This document shows, piece by piece, positions 30,056 to 37,424 of a stretch of DNA of 64,000 bases. This DNA comes from Palsa-744 sp963734815 (GTDB taxonomy: Bacteria > Actinomycetota > Thermoleophilia > Solirubrobacterales > Solirubrobacteraceae), in the NCBI GenBank assembly GCA_963734815.1, contig CAVTIH010000003.1:496001-560000 (forward strand), given 5' to 3'. A model generated the notes under the pieces. The model was not told the origin of the DNA and made no database searches. It saw only the letters and a list, made by a program, of their open reading frames with translations. Both the position numbers and the translations under genes were made by a program. The stretch's first letter is position 1. Each line of letters begins with the position of its first letter.

Positions 30056-32603
30056 CGATCTCCCGCAGCGCGACGACGATCCGCGCGCGCGCGGGTGCGA
30101 CGTCCTCGTCGGTCAGCGTGCGCTCGAGCGCGCGGAAGGTGAGGGCGAGCGCCAGCGAGCGCCTCCCCTCCCCCACCTGGGTGCCGGTGTACACGTCGAA
30201 CACCTCGGCCTCCTCCAGGGTCTCGCCGGCGGCGCGGCGCACGAGCGCAAGCAGCTCGTCGGCGCCGATGCTCTCGGGCAGCGTCACCGCGAGATCCTGG
30301 CGCAGCGCGGGAAAGGCGCCGAACGGCTGGAATGAGACCGTCGCGGGGACGATCGCCGCGAGCTCACCAAGGTCGATGGCGAACGTCGCCGCGCGCTCCA
30401 GGCCCCAGGCGTCGGCGACGAGCGGGTGAAGCTCGCCGAGGAACCCGAGCATCGACCGCCCGGCGACGGCGGGGCCGGCGGCGGCATGTGCCGGGTCCTC
30501 AGGAGCGGTGGCGAGCACGGCCGCGCTGCGCCCGGGATGCAGGAATGGCCAGTCGGCGGCCACCACCGACCAGCGCATGTGGAAACGGTCGAGCAGCCCG
30601 GCGAGCAGCGCCTTGGCGGCGAAGAAATCAACCTGTGTGCGCTCCCCCCGCCACGAGCGGGGCGTGAGGTTGCCACTCAACAGCACCCCGAGCCCATGGT
30701 GCTCGTCGGCGGGGCGTTGATGGGCGGCTGAGCCCTCCTCGGCGGTGGGATCGGCGACACCCTCCTTGGCGGGTCGCACCTCGTCCGCGGCCCGGTAGAC
30801 GGTGCCGGACTCGAAGACCGCGATGTCGGGGCGCCCGCGCGAGACGTTGTGGCGTGCGGCGTCCAGCAGTGAGCCGAGCAGCGTGGGGCGCATCATCGAC
30901 TGGCTGTCCGACAGCGGGTTGGCGAGCATCACGACCTTGCGCAACGCGTGGTCGGGCGGGACCAGCAGCCGGTCGAGTAGCGGCGGGTCGGCGAAGCTCC
31001 AACCGACGATCTCGTGCAGCCCGCGTCCCACCAGCGCGTCCTCGGCCTCGCGGCGCACGCGCTGGGCGTGAGTGAGCCGCCCGGCCGCTCCGCGGCGGGC
31101 GGGCAGGGTTGCGGGCAGACGCTCCAGGCCGTCGATCCGGGCGACCTCCTCGATCAGGTCCACCTCGCGGGTGACATCCTCGCGGCGCAGTGCCGGCACG
31201 GTCACGTCCAGGCCATCCTCGCGGAGCGTGGTGTTGAAGTCGAGTGCCTCGAGGATCTCCGCCTGGCGCGCCACCGTCACGGGCACGCCAAGGATCGCGC
31301 GCACGCGGCGCTCACGCAACCTGATCACCCGCGGGGCCTGCGGCACCCACTCCCCCTCGGCGCCGAGGTCGATCGTGCCGGGCAGGAGCGTGGCGCCGCA
31401 CAGATCGAGCATCAACCGCGACGCGACCGCTTGGGCGTGCAAGCACTGCTCGGGGGCGAGACCCTTCTCAAAGCGGCCCGACGCCTCGCTGCGCAAACCC
31501 AACGCCCACGACGCGCGGTGGATGGCGGGCCCACTCCAGTTGGCGACCTCCAGCAACACCCGGGTGGTGGCGCCTTCCACCTCCGAGCGCGCGCCGCCCA
31601 TCAGCCCGGCGATCGACGTGGGGCCTTCGGCGTCCTCGATCACCACCATCTCGCCGTCGAGCGTGCGCGTCTGCCCGTCGAGGGTCTGTACCCGCTCGCC
31701 GTCGGCGGCGCGACGCACCGTGAGGTGTGCGCCGGCGACGCGGTCGAGGTCGAAGGCGTGCAGCGGCTGGCCGGTGAGCAGCATCGCGTAGTTGGTTATG
31801 TCCACCACGTTGTTGATCGGGCGCTGCCCGGCGGCGCTCAGCCGCGCCTTCAGCCACGGCGGGGAGGGCGCGATCGTAACGTTCTCGAACACGCGCGCGG
31901 TGAAGCGGGGGCAGAGCTCGGGGCAGTGCACCTCGACCGCGGCGGGCGCGGCGCCGCCGCTCGCCGGCAGCGGCCCCGGGCTGCCGGGGTCCTCACTCCA
32001 CGGCGCGGGCTCAAGCGCGGCGCCGGTGGCGGCGTGCAGCTCGCGCGCAACCCCGTACACACCCAGACAATCGGGGCGGTTGGGGGTGATCTCGAGCTCC
32101 AACACGTCCATCGAGATCGGCAGCACGTCCTGCAGCGGCGTGCCGGGCGTGAGCTCGCCGTCGATGCTCGTGCCCTCAAGCACCATGATGCCCTTTTGGG
32201 TGGGCGGGCTCAAATCGATGTCGAGCTCGCTCTCGGCGAGGATCATCCCTTCGGAGACCACGCCGCGTAGCTTCGCCTTGTCGAGTTTCGTGCCGTCGGG
32301 CATCACCGCGCCCGGGCGGGCGACCGCCACTGTCTGCCCGGCTGCGACGTTGGGGGCGCCGCACACGATCGTCGCCGGGCCGTCGGGCAGACCAAGCTCG
32401 ACGCTGCACACCCGCAGCCGGTCGGCGTCCGGATGCTGCTCGGCGTTCAGTACGCGCCCGAGGACGAAATTCTCCGCGGAGGGCGCCCCGTGGTGGTGGA
32501 TCGCCTCGACCTTCGTCCCCGTCATTGTCAGGCGCTGCTCGATCGCCTGCACATCCATGTCGGGATCGCAGTATTCGCGCAGCCACGGCAGTGGAACGCG
32601 CAT
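30036..32603 (-). CDS. pheT: Phenylalanyl-tRNA synthetase beta subunit
   Basis: 855 residues with the normal order: N-terminal 'MRVPLPWLREY', tRNA-binding domain with 'LNAEQHPDADRLRVCSVE', the B3/B4 editing region ('RPINNVVDITNYAMLLTGQP'), the B5 domain ('EITPNRPDCLGVYGVARE' lies before it) and a C-terminal anticodon-binding ferredoxin-like domain ('SFQPFGAFPALRQDLAVTL'). The ATG at 32603 shares its A with the pheS TGA (TGATG). About 20 acidic, poorly conserved residues are inserted near 'EGVADPTAEEGSAAHQRPADE' in the catalytic-like domain, probably a surface loop. Confidence 0.95.
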   Translation of the reverse strand: MRVPLPWLREYCDPDMDVQAIEQRLTMTGTKVEAIHHHGAPSAENFVLGRVLNAEQHPDADRLRVCSVELGLPDGPATIVCGAPNVAAGQTVAVARPGAVMPDGTKLDKAKLRGVVSEGMILAESELDIDLSPPTQKGIMVLEGTSIDGELTPGTPLQDVLPISMDVLELEITPNRPDCLGVYGVARELHAATGAALEPAPWSEDPGSPGPLPASGGAAPAAVEVHCPELCPRFTARVFENVTIAPSPPWLKARLSAAGQRPINNVVDITNYAMLLTGQPLHAFDLDRVAGAHLTVRRAADGERVQTLDGQTRTLDGEMVVIEDAEGPTSIAGLMGGARSEVEGATTRVLLEVANWSGPAIHRASWALGLRSEASGRFEKGLAPEQCLHAQAVASRLMLDLCGATLLPGTIDLGAEGEWVPQAPRVIRLRERRVRAILGVPVTVARQAEILEALDFNTTLREDGLDVTVPALRREDVTREVDLIEEVARIDGLERLPATLPARRGAAGRLTHAQRVRREAEDALVGRGLHEIVGWSFADPPLLDRLLVPPDHALRKVVMLANPLSDSQSMMRPTLLGSLLDAARHNVSRGRPDIAVFESGTVYRAADEVRPAKEGVADPTAEEGSAAHQRPADEHHGLGVLLSGNLTPRSWRGERTQVDFFAAKALLAGLLDRFHMRWSVVAADWPFLHPGRSAAVLATAPEDPAHAAAGPAVAGRSMLGFLGELHPLVADAWGLERAATFAIDLGELAAIVPATVSFQPFGAFPALRQDLAVTLPESIGADELLALVRRAAGETLEEAEVFDVYTGTQVGEGRRSLALALTFRALERTLTDEDVAPARARIVVALREIGGELRG

Positions 32604-33682
32604 CAGAACTGCTCCAGGAAGCGTAGATCGTTTTCGAAGTACAACCGCAGATCGGGGATGCCGTGCTTGAGCATCGCGATCCGCTCCACGCCCATCCCCC
32701 ACGCGAAGCCCTGCACCTTCTCGGGGTCATACCCGGGCGCGTTGGCGGCCGTGGTCGGCACGTGGGAGTAGACGTTGGGGTCCACCTCGCCGGCGCCCAA
32801 CACCTCCAGCCAGCCCTCGCCCTTGCACAGATAGCAGCGCGCCCCGTCGCGCAGGAAACCCTTGCCGGAGCAGTGAAAGCAGGAGACGTCCACCTCGACG
32901 GAGGGCTCGGTGAAGGGGAAGAAGTGCGGGCGCAACCGCACCTCGCGGGTGTCGCCGAACAGCTCGCGCGCGAACACCAGCAGCGTCCCCTTGAGGTCGG
33001 CAAGCGTGATGTCCTCGTCCACCGCCAATCCCTCGATCTGGTGGAACTGCGGCGTGTGCGTGGCGTCGGAGTCGGGCCGGTAGACGCGCCCGGGGATCAC
33101 CACGTACAGCGGCGGTGGGTGCGCCTCCATCGCGCGTACTTGCATCGGCGAGGTGTGCGTACGCAGCACCAGCTCCTCACCGCCGGGCGGACTCTCGATG
33201 TAGAAGGTGTCGGTGCGCGCCCGTGCGGGGTGCGTTGGACTGTGGTTGAGCGCGTCGAAATTGTAGTGGACGGTCTCGACCTCGGGTCCTTCCATGATCG
33301 TGAAGCCCAGTCCGAGGAACACGTCTTCGAGCTCGCGCATGGTGGCAGTGAGGACGTGCAGGCGCCCGATCGGCTGCGGCGGGGCGCCGGGCAGGGTGAC
33401 GTCCACGCGGTCGCGCCGCAGCTGCTCGCCCAACTCCGCGCCGGAGAACTCGCCCGCACGCGCCTCGATCAGCTGCTCGAGCGCCACGCGCGCCTCGTTG
33501 GCGGCCTTGCCCACCGCGCCCCGTTCGGTGGGGGGCAATTCGCGCACGCCGCGCAGCATCTGCGGCAGCTCGGCCTTGCGCCCGAGGTGGTGCACACGCA
33601 GATCCTCCAGCGCCTCCGCGGTGGAGGCCGCAGCGATCTCGCTCTCCGCTTGCGCGCGCAACTGTTCAATCCGTTCTATCAC
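32603..33682 (-). CDS. pheS: Phenylalanyl-tRNA synthetase alpha subunit
   Basis: The class II catalytic subunit, 359 residues. Motif 2 is around 'VYRPDSDATHTPQFHQIEG' and motif 3 is 'FAWGMGVERIAMLKHGIPDL'. A four-cysteine knuckle 'CFHCSGKGF' ... 'CYLCKGEGW' follows 'SVEVDV'. Similar Cys pairs are common in Gram-positive PheS, but here the two pairs are separated by an extra FLRDGAR segment. The GTG start at 33682 overlaps the upstream methyltransferase stop (GTGA). Confidence 0.95.
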   Translation of the reverse strand: MIERIEQLRAQAESEIAAASTAEALEDLRVHHLGRKAELPQMLRGVRELPPTERGAVGKAANEARVALEQLIEARAGEFSGAELGEQLRRDRVDVTLPGAPPQPIGRLHVLTATMRELEDVFLGLGFTIMEGPEVETVHYNFDALNHSPTHPARARTDTFYIESPPGGEELVLRTHTSPMQVRAMEAHPPPLYVVIPGRVYRPDSDATHTPQFHQIEGLAVDEDITLADLKGTLLVFARELFGDTREVRLRPHFFPFTEPSVEVDVSCFHCSGKGFLRDGARCYLCKGEGWLEVLGAGEVDPNVYSHVPTTAANAPGYDPEKVQGFAWGMGVERIAMLKHGIPDLRLYFENDLRFLEQF

Positions 33683-34416
33683 GGCGCCTGCACACTATTC
33701 GGAACAGAGGTCATCTCATACAGCGCGATGGCCGCCGCCATCGCCGCGTTCAGCGAGTCGCCCGCAATCGGGATGTACGCGACCCGCTCGCATGCGGCAA
33801 TCAGCTCTTTCGGCAGCCCCTCGCGCTCGGCCCCGACCAGCAGTGTGATCGGTCCCGGCGCCGGCCCGCTCAGCGGCTGGGCCGGTGGCTGGTCGTCAGG
33901 CACCAGTGCGATCCGCTCGCCCGGTAGCTGCGGGATCGACTCCACGCGCGCCACGTCCACATGGAAGATCGCACCCATGCTCGCCCTCACCGCCTTTGGC
34001 GACCACGGGTCGGCGCAGTGGGGGCCGAGCGCCACGCACGAGGCGCCAAAGGCGTGGGCCGCACGCAGCACCGCACCGACGTTGCCGGGATCGGAGAGCC
34101 GATGCAGGTAGAGACACAGCGGCCCCAGCGGGCGTGGGCTCCAGCGCTGCTCGTACACACCGATCGCGCGTGTTCCCGACCCGAGCGTGCTGACCGCCGC
34201 CAGCGCCGCCGGCTCCACATCCACGAAGTCTTGCCCTCCCAGCCCGCTGCCCGCGGCGCGATAGCCCTCCACGTGTTTCCACCCCGCGTCGGCCGCGGCC
34301 GCGAGCAGGTCCTCGCCCTCGGCGAGGAAGCGTCCGCTGCGCGTACGCTCGCGGCGGCGTTGCAGGCGCCGCAGCTCCTGCAGGTGGGGGTTGTGGGGGG
34401 AGGTGATGGTGGTCAT
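33679..34416 (-). CDS. SpoU/TrmH-family RNA 2'-O-methyltransferase
   Basis: 245 residues. The N-terminal SpoU substrate-binding fold starts at 'SPHNPHLQELRRL' with 'GRFLAEGEDLL'. The SPOUT methylase follows with motif 1 'LHRLSDPGNVGAVLRAA', motif 2 'LLVGAEREGLPKEL' and motif 3 'YIPIAGDSLNAAMAAAI', forming the trefoil knot. The RNA target cannot be told from sequence; 23S rRNA or tRNA are the usual options. This gene between rplT and pheS is a recurring arrangement in actinobacteria. The start is ATG 34416; pheS overlaps its stop. Confidence 0.9.
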   Translation of the reverse strand: MTTITSPHNPHLQELRRLQRRRERTRSGRFLAEGEDLLAAAADAGWKHVEGYRAAGSGLGGQDFVDVEPAALAAVSTLGSGTRAIGVYEQRWSPRPLGPLCLYLHRLSDPGNVGAVLRAAHAFGASCVALGPHCADPWSPKAVRASMGAIFHVDVARVESIPQLPGERIALVPDDQPPAQPLSGPAPGPITLLVGAEREGLPKELIAACERVAYIPIAGDSLNAAMAAAIALYEMTSVPNSVQAP

Positions 34417-34458
34417 CGGGGGAGGAAGGCGCTGGCGTTTATCGGTGTATGAAGTCGG

Positions 34459-34508
34459 CGAGGCGGGGGTTGTGTATTGAATTCGAGGCGGGGGTTGTGT
34501 ATTGAATT
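34459..34508. repeat. Perfect tandem duplication of a 25-base unit
   Basis: The unit CGAGGCGGGGGTTGTGTATT plus GAATT occurs twice head-to-tail (34459-34483 and 34484-34508), just upstream of the spoU gene and beside element C copy 2. The perfect identity points to a recent duplication. On the minus strand each copy carries AATTCAATAC, so it may have duplicated part of the spoU promoter. Confidence 0.75.
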
Positions 34509-34515
34509 TTTTGGA

Positions 34516-34546
34516 CCCCAACCCTTCATTTTGTGAAGTGGTGGGC
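34516..34546. repeat. Palindromic element C, copy 2 (rplT-spoU gap)
   Basis: CCCCAACCCTTCATTTTGTG followed by AAGTGGTGGGC: the same core as 27637-27668, with a slightly worse stem. It lies between the rplT terminator and the 25-base tandem duplication, in the 208-base rplT-spoU gap. The rest of that gap contains only the terminator and the duplication. Confidence 0.6.
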
Positions 34547-34561
34547 AGGTCCTTGGATAAC

Positions 34562-34592
34562 AAAAAAGGCGCCGTCCTTGAGGAACGGCGCC
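34562..34592 (-). terminator. Rho-independent terminator of rpmI-rplT
   Basis: On the minus strand GGCGCCGTTCC-tcaa-GGACGGCGCC is followed by TTTTTT, 33 bases after the rplT stop. A strong stem with one bulge and a clean U tract makes this the clearest intrinsic terminator in the window. It means the spoU-pheST-arg block needs its own promoter. Confidence 0.92.
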
Positions 34593-34624
34593 CGGGAGGC
34601 TCGGAATGTCGGCGGCCTTTGAGA

Positions 34625-34981
34625 TCAGGCGGCCGACGCCTCGCGGGCAACCTCGGCGAAACGTCGGAACGCGTCGGCGTCGCGCACAGCAATGTCGGCC
34701 AGCACCTTGCGGTCGAGCTCGACACCCGCCAGCGAGAGTCCGTGCATGAACTGGGAGTAGCTCATCCCGTTCTGACGGGCGGCGGCGTTGATGCGGGTGA
34801 TCCACAGCCGCCTGAAGTCGCGCTTGCGGTTGCGCCGGTCGCGATAGGCGTAGGTGTCCGCCTTGATCAACGCCTCCTTGGCACGGCGGTAGTTGGAGTG
34901 CGCCTCGCCCCTGAAGCCCTTCGTCAGCTCGAGCGTGGCACGGCGCTTCTTGCGCGCATGCACGGAGCGCTTGACCCTCAC
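34625..34981 (-). CDS. rplT: 50S ribosomal protein L20
   Basis: 118 residues: 'VRVKRSVHARKKRRATLEL', 'AKGFRGEAHSNYRRAKEAL'-type body, 'RDRRNRKRDFRRLWITRINA' and 'GMSYSQFMHGL'. L20 is needed for early 50S assembly and in many bacteria represses its own operon by binding leader RNA. The start is a GTG at 34981 overlapping the rpmI stop as GTGA; longer readings run through rpmI. A terminator follows. Confidence 0.97.
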   Translation of the reverse strand: MRVKRSVHARKKRRATLELTKGFRGEAHSNYRRAKEALIKADTYAYRDRRNRKRDFRRLWITRINAAARQNGMSYSQFMHGLSLAGVELDRKVLADIAVRDADAFRRFAEVAREASAA

Positions 34982-35205
34982 GAGCGTGACCCCTTCTTGG
35001 CGCTCTTCGTGGGCGCGCCCAACATCCGCTTGATCCGCGGGGTGTCGTCCGCCGAGAGTAACGCGGGGGCCCCGAGGGCACGCTTGCGCTTGGGCGACTT
35101 CTTCTCCAAGATGTGGCTGGTGAAGGCGTGCCGGCCCCGCACCTTGCCGGTGGCGGTGAGCTTGAAGCGCTTCTTGGCGCCGGAGTGTGTCTTCATCTTG
35201 GGCAT
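34978..35205 (-). CDS. rpmI: 50S ribosomal protein L35
   Basis: 75 residues with the L35 pattern 'MPKMKTHSGAKKRFKLTATG', 'GRHAFTSHILEKKSPKRKR' and 'RIKRMLG'. The ATG at 35205 has no clear Shine-Dalgarno sequence; instead element A copy 3 ends about 10 bases upstream. It overlaps rplT by 4 bases. The normal infC-rpmI-rplT order is interrupted by a plus-strand GGDEF gene, so rpmI-rplT must use its own promoter in 35206-35353 or depend on transcription passing antisense through that gene. Confidence 0.97.
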   Translation of the reverse strand: MPKMKTHSGAKKRFKLTATGKVRGRHAFTSHILEKKSPKRKRALGAPALLSADDTPRIKRMLGAPTKSAKKGSRS

Positions 35206-35214
35206 AGAGATTAA

Positions 35215-35265
35215 GCAAGAGGGGCTCAGCTCGCCAGCCTCTGGCCGGCCGCGCCACCTTCTCGG
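35215..35265 (-). repeat. Dispersed structured element A, copy 3 (upstream of rpmI)
   Basis: On the minus strand: GAGAAGGTGGCGCG, hairpin GCCGGCC-AGA-GGCTGGC (one G-U wobble), GAGCTGAGCCCCTC, TTGCTTAAT. It lies in the 148-base gap between rpmI and the divergent GGDEF gene, so no upstream minus-strand gene is adjacent for it to terminate. This argues for a leader or regulatory role at this site. Confidence 0.65.
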
Positions 35266-35353
35266 GCGGTGATTATGGCAGACGGGTGGACGGGCTTCCA
35301 TTCATCGCCTCCACCGACCCAAATGGCTGTCATGTATCGGCCGCCGAGAGCCG

Positions 35354-36466
35354 ATGAATCCCTTGATGGATCGAGCCCTGATCGCGCACCCTCTCGTTGA
35401 GCAGGCGGAACGGCTGCCGGACGCCGCCCCGAGTGCGATCACCCAAGCTCTGCGCGAGATCGCGGAGGTCGGGACGGTCGACCCTGATCGTGCCCTGGAT
35501 CTCGCCTGTGAGCGCCTCGTGCAGTCGATCGCCGCCACCGAGCGCCTACGCGGCGAGCTGCGAACCCGCCGCGCCGAGCTGCGCACGTTGGAGAACCGCA
35601 TGCAGGTCACCACCGAGATGCTGGCGGAGGGCGTGCTCGTGTTCGATCTCCACGGGCGCACCATCTACGCCAACAACGCCGCCGCGCGGATCCTCAACAT
35701 GAGCCACGACCAGCTGCTCGCCCGGCACGTACGCGACCGCCGCTGGCACTTCCTGCACGAGGACAGCTCCCTCTGGCCGGTCGCCTCGCATCCGAGCGCC
35801 GAGACGCTGCAGACCGGGCGCTCCGCGCGTTCGGTCACGGTCGGGGTGCAGAAACCGAACGGCGCGGTGACATGGATCTCGCTCAGCTCGCGGCCCGCGC
35901 TCGACGAGCACGGGCACCAGTGCGGGGCGATCGCCACCTTCGCGGACATCAGCGAGCGGCGCACAATCCTCGAGCAGCTGCGCCACCAAGCCCACCACGA
36001 CCAGCTCACCGACCTCGCCAACCGCAGGCTGTTTCACAAAGAGCTCGACCGCGCGATCTCGCGCGCCCAACGTCACGGGTGCGCGGTCGCGCTCGTGTAC
36101 ATGGACCTCAACGGGTTCAAGCAGGTCAACGACACGCTCGGCCACCACGCCGGCGACGAGGTGCTGCGCACGCTGGCCGAGCGACTGGGGGGCGCGGTGC
36201 GCGATGACGAGCTGATCTCCCGCTACGGCGGCGACGAGTTCGTGGCGCTGCTCAGCATGCTGCGCCATCCCGCCACCGAGGTGCAGGCGTTCATGGAGCG
36301 CATGCGCTTCACGCTTGCCGAGCCGATCCGCGTGGAGGCGGGCGCAGTCAAAGTCGGCGCCAGCCTTGGCGCCAGCGTCTACCCGCACGACGGGTCCAAT
36401 GCCGAGCAGCTGCTGCACCACGCCGACGCGGCGATGCTCTCGATGAAGGGTACGCGCGCGGCCTGA
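35354..36466 (+). CDS. PAS-GGDEF diguanylate cyclase with degenerate inhibitory site
   Basis: 370 residues: an N-terminal helical/coiled-coil stretch (about 15-80), a PAS/PAC domain ('MLAEGVLVFDLHGRTIYANN' to 'IATFADISERRTILEQL') and a GGDEF domain with 'DQLTDLANRRLFHKEL', 'DLNGFKQVNDTLGH' and an intact 'YGGDEFVALL'. The position of the RxxD inhibition site reads RDDE, so product inhibition is probably lost, unlike the GGDEF protein at 12922. No membrane segment is seen. It is encoded on the strand opposite to, and between, infC and rpmI. Confidence 0.88.
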   Translation: MNPLMDRALIAHPLVEQAERLPDAAPSAITQALREIAEVGTVDPDRALDLACERLVQSIAATERLRGELRTRRAELRTLENRMQVTTEMLAEGVLVFDLHGRTIYANNAAARILNMSHDQLLARHVRDRRWHFLHEDSSLWPVASHPSAETLQTGRSARSVTVGVQKPNGAVTWISLSSRPALDEHGHQCGAIATFADISERRTILEQLRHQAHHDQLTDLANRRLFHKELDRAISRAQRHGCAVALVYMDLNGFKQVNDTLGHHAGDEVLRTLAERLGGAVRDDELISRYGGDEFVALLSMLRHPATEVQAFMERMRFTLAEPIRVEAGAVKVGASLGASVYPHDGSNAEQLLHHADAAMLSMKGTRAA

Positions 36467-36488
36467 GCCGCCGTTTACGGCCGCCCGC

Positions 36489-37247
36489 CTACGCAGGCTC
36501 AGACGCGGACGTCTCGACCGGCTGTGCCGGCGCCGGAGCACCATCGCCCTCCGGCGACCCCACCGAGCCATCTGCTTCCACGGGCACGGAAGCCTGCGGA
36601 GCTGCAGCCTCCTCCACGGGCACGGAAGCCTGCGGGCCTGCAGCCTCCTCCACCGGCTCGGCGCCGTCGGGCGAGGGGCCGTCAAAGCGCCCCGCCAGAA
36701 CCGCTTTGGAGGGGCCGAGCATCATCGTCATGTTGCGTCCCTCCTGCATCGGGCGCTGCTCGACGACGCCCAACTCCGCAATCTCCTCCGCCAGCCGGTC
36801 GAGGATCATGGTGCCGCGCTCGGGGTGGGTTACCTCGCGGCCACGGAACATGATCGTGACCTTCACCTTGTCCTTGTGGCGCAAGAAGCGTTCGACGTGG
36901 TGCTTCTTGGTGTCGTAGTCGTGCTGGGCGATCTTTGGGCGGAACTTGATCTCGCGCACGGTGATCTGCTGCTGGTGCTTGCGCGCCTGCTTCTGCTTCT
37001 GCGCCAGCTCGTACTTGTACTTGGAGTAGTCCAACACCCGGCACACCGGGGGGCGCGCCTCCGGCGCGACCTCCACCAGATCGAGGTCGCGTTCCTGGGC
37101 AAAGCGCAGCGCGTCGGGGGTCTTCAGCACCCCAACCTGCCCGCCCTGGTCGTCGATCAGACGTACCTCGGGCACGCGAATGCGCTCGTTGACCCTGGTC
37201 GTGTCCCGCTCGGGCGGGCGCCGGTCGAACCTCCGGGGTACGGCCAC
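36489..37247 (-). CDS. infC: Translation initiation factor IF-3 with repetitive C-terminal extension
   Basis: IF-3 keeps 30S subunits free and checks the initiator tRNA. Residues about 18-190 are a normal IF-3: 'RVNERIRVPEVRLIDDQG', 'DLDLVEVAPEARPPVCRV', 'HHVERFLRHKDKVKVTIMF' and 'EGRNMTMMLGP'. After that comes an extension of about 55 residues, Pro/Glu/Ala-rich, with two near-identical repeats 'PVEEAA.PQASV'. The repeats are also near-identical in DNA (about 42 bases, 36560-36660). The start is a GTG at 37247. It lies 177 bases after thrS; that gap holds no recognisable element. Confidence 0.94.
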   Translation of the reverse strand: MAVPRRFDRRPPERDTTRVNERIRVPEVRLIDDQGGQVGVLKTPDALRFAQERDLDLVEVAPEARPPVCRVLDYSKYKYELAQKQKQARKHQQQITVREIKFRPKIAQHDYDTKKHHVERFLRHKDKVKVTIMFRGREVTHPERGTMILDRLAEEIAELGVVEQRPMQEGRNMTMMLGPSKAVLAGRFDGPSPDGAEPVEEAAGPQASVPVEEAAAPQASVPVEADGSVGSPEGDGAPAPAQPVETSASEPA

Positions 37248-37424
37248 TAGCTGTCCCGGCGGCGCGTCAAGCCGATTCGATGGCGCTGCACACTGAAAAT
37301 GGGATGCGGGAGCTCCTCAAGATGGCCGAGTATAACGGGGTGTCGGCGGCCCGCAAGGGGAGCTGCTCAACGACCATCCGATTCCGCCTGCCAACTACGC
37401 CCCCGTGGGCCCGGCGGCGAGCAG

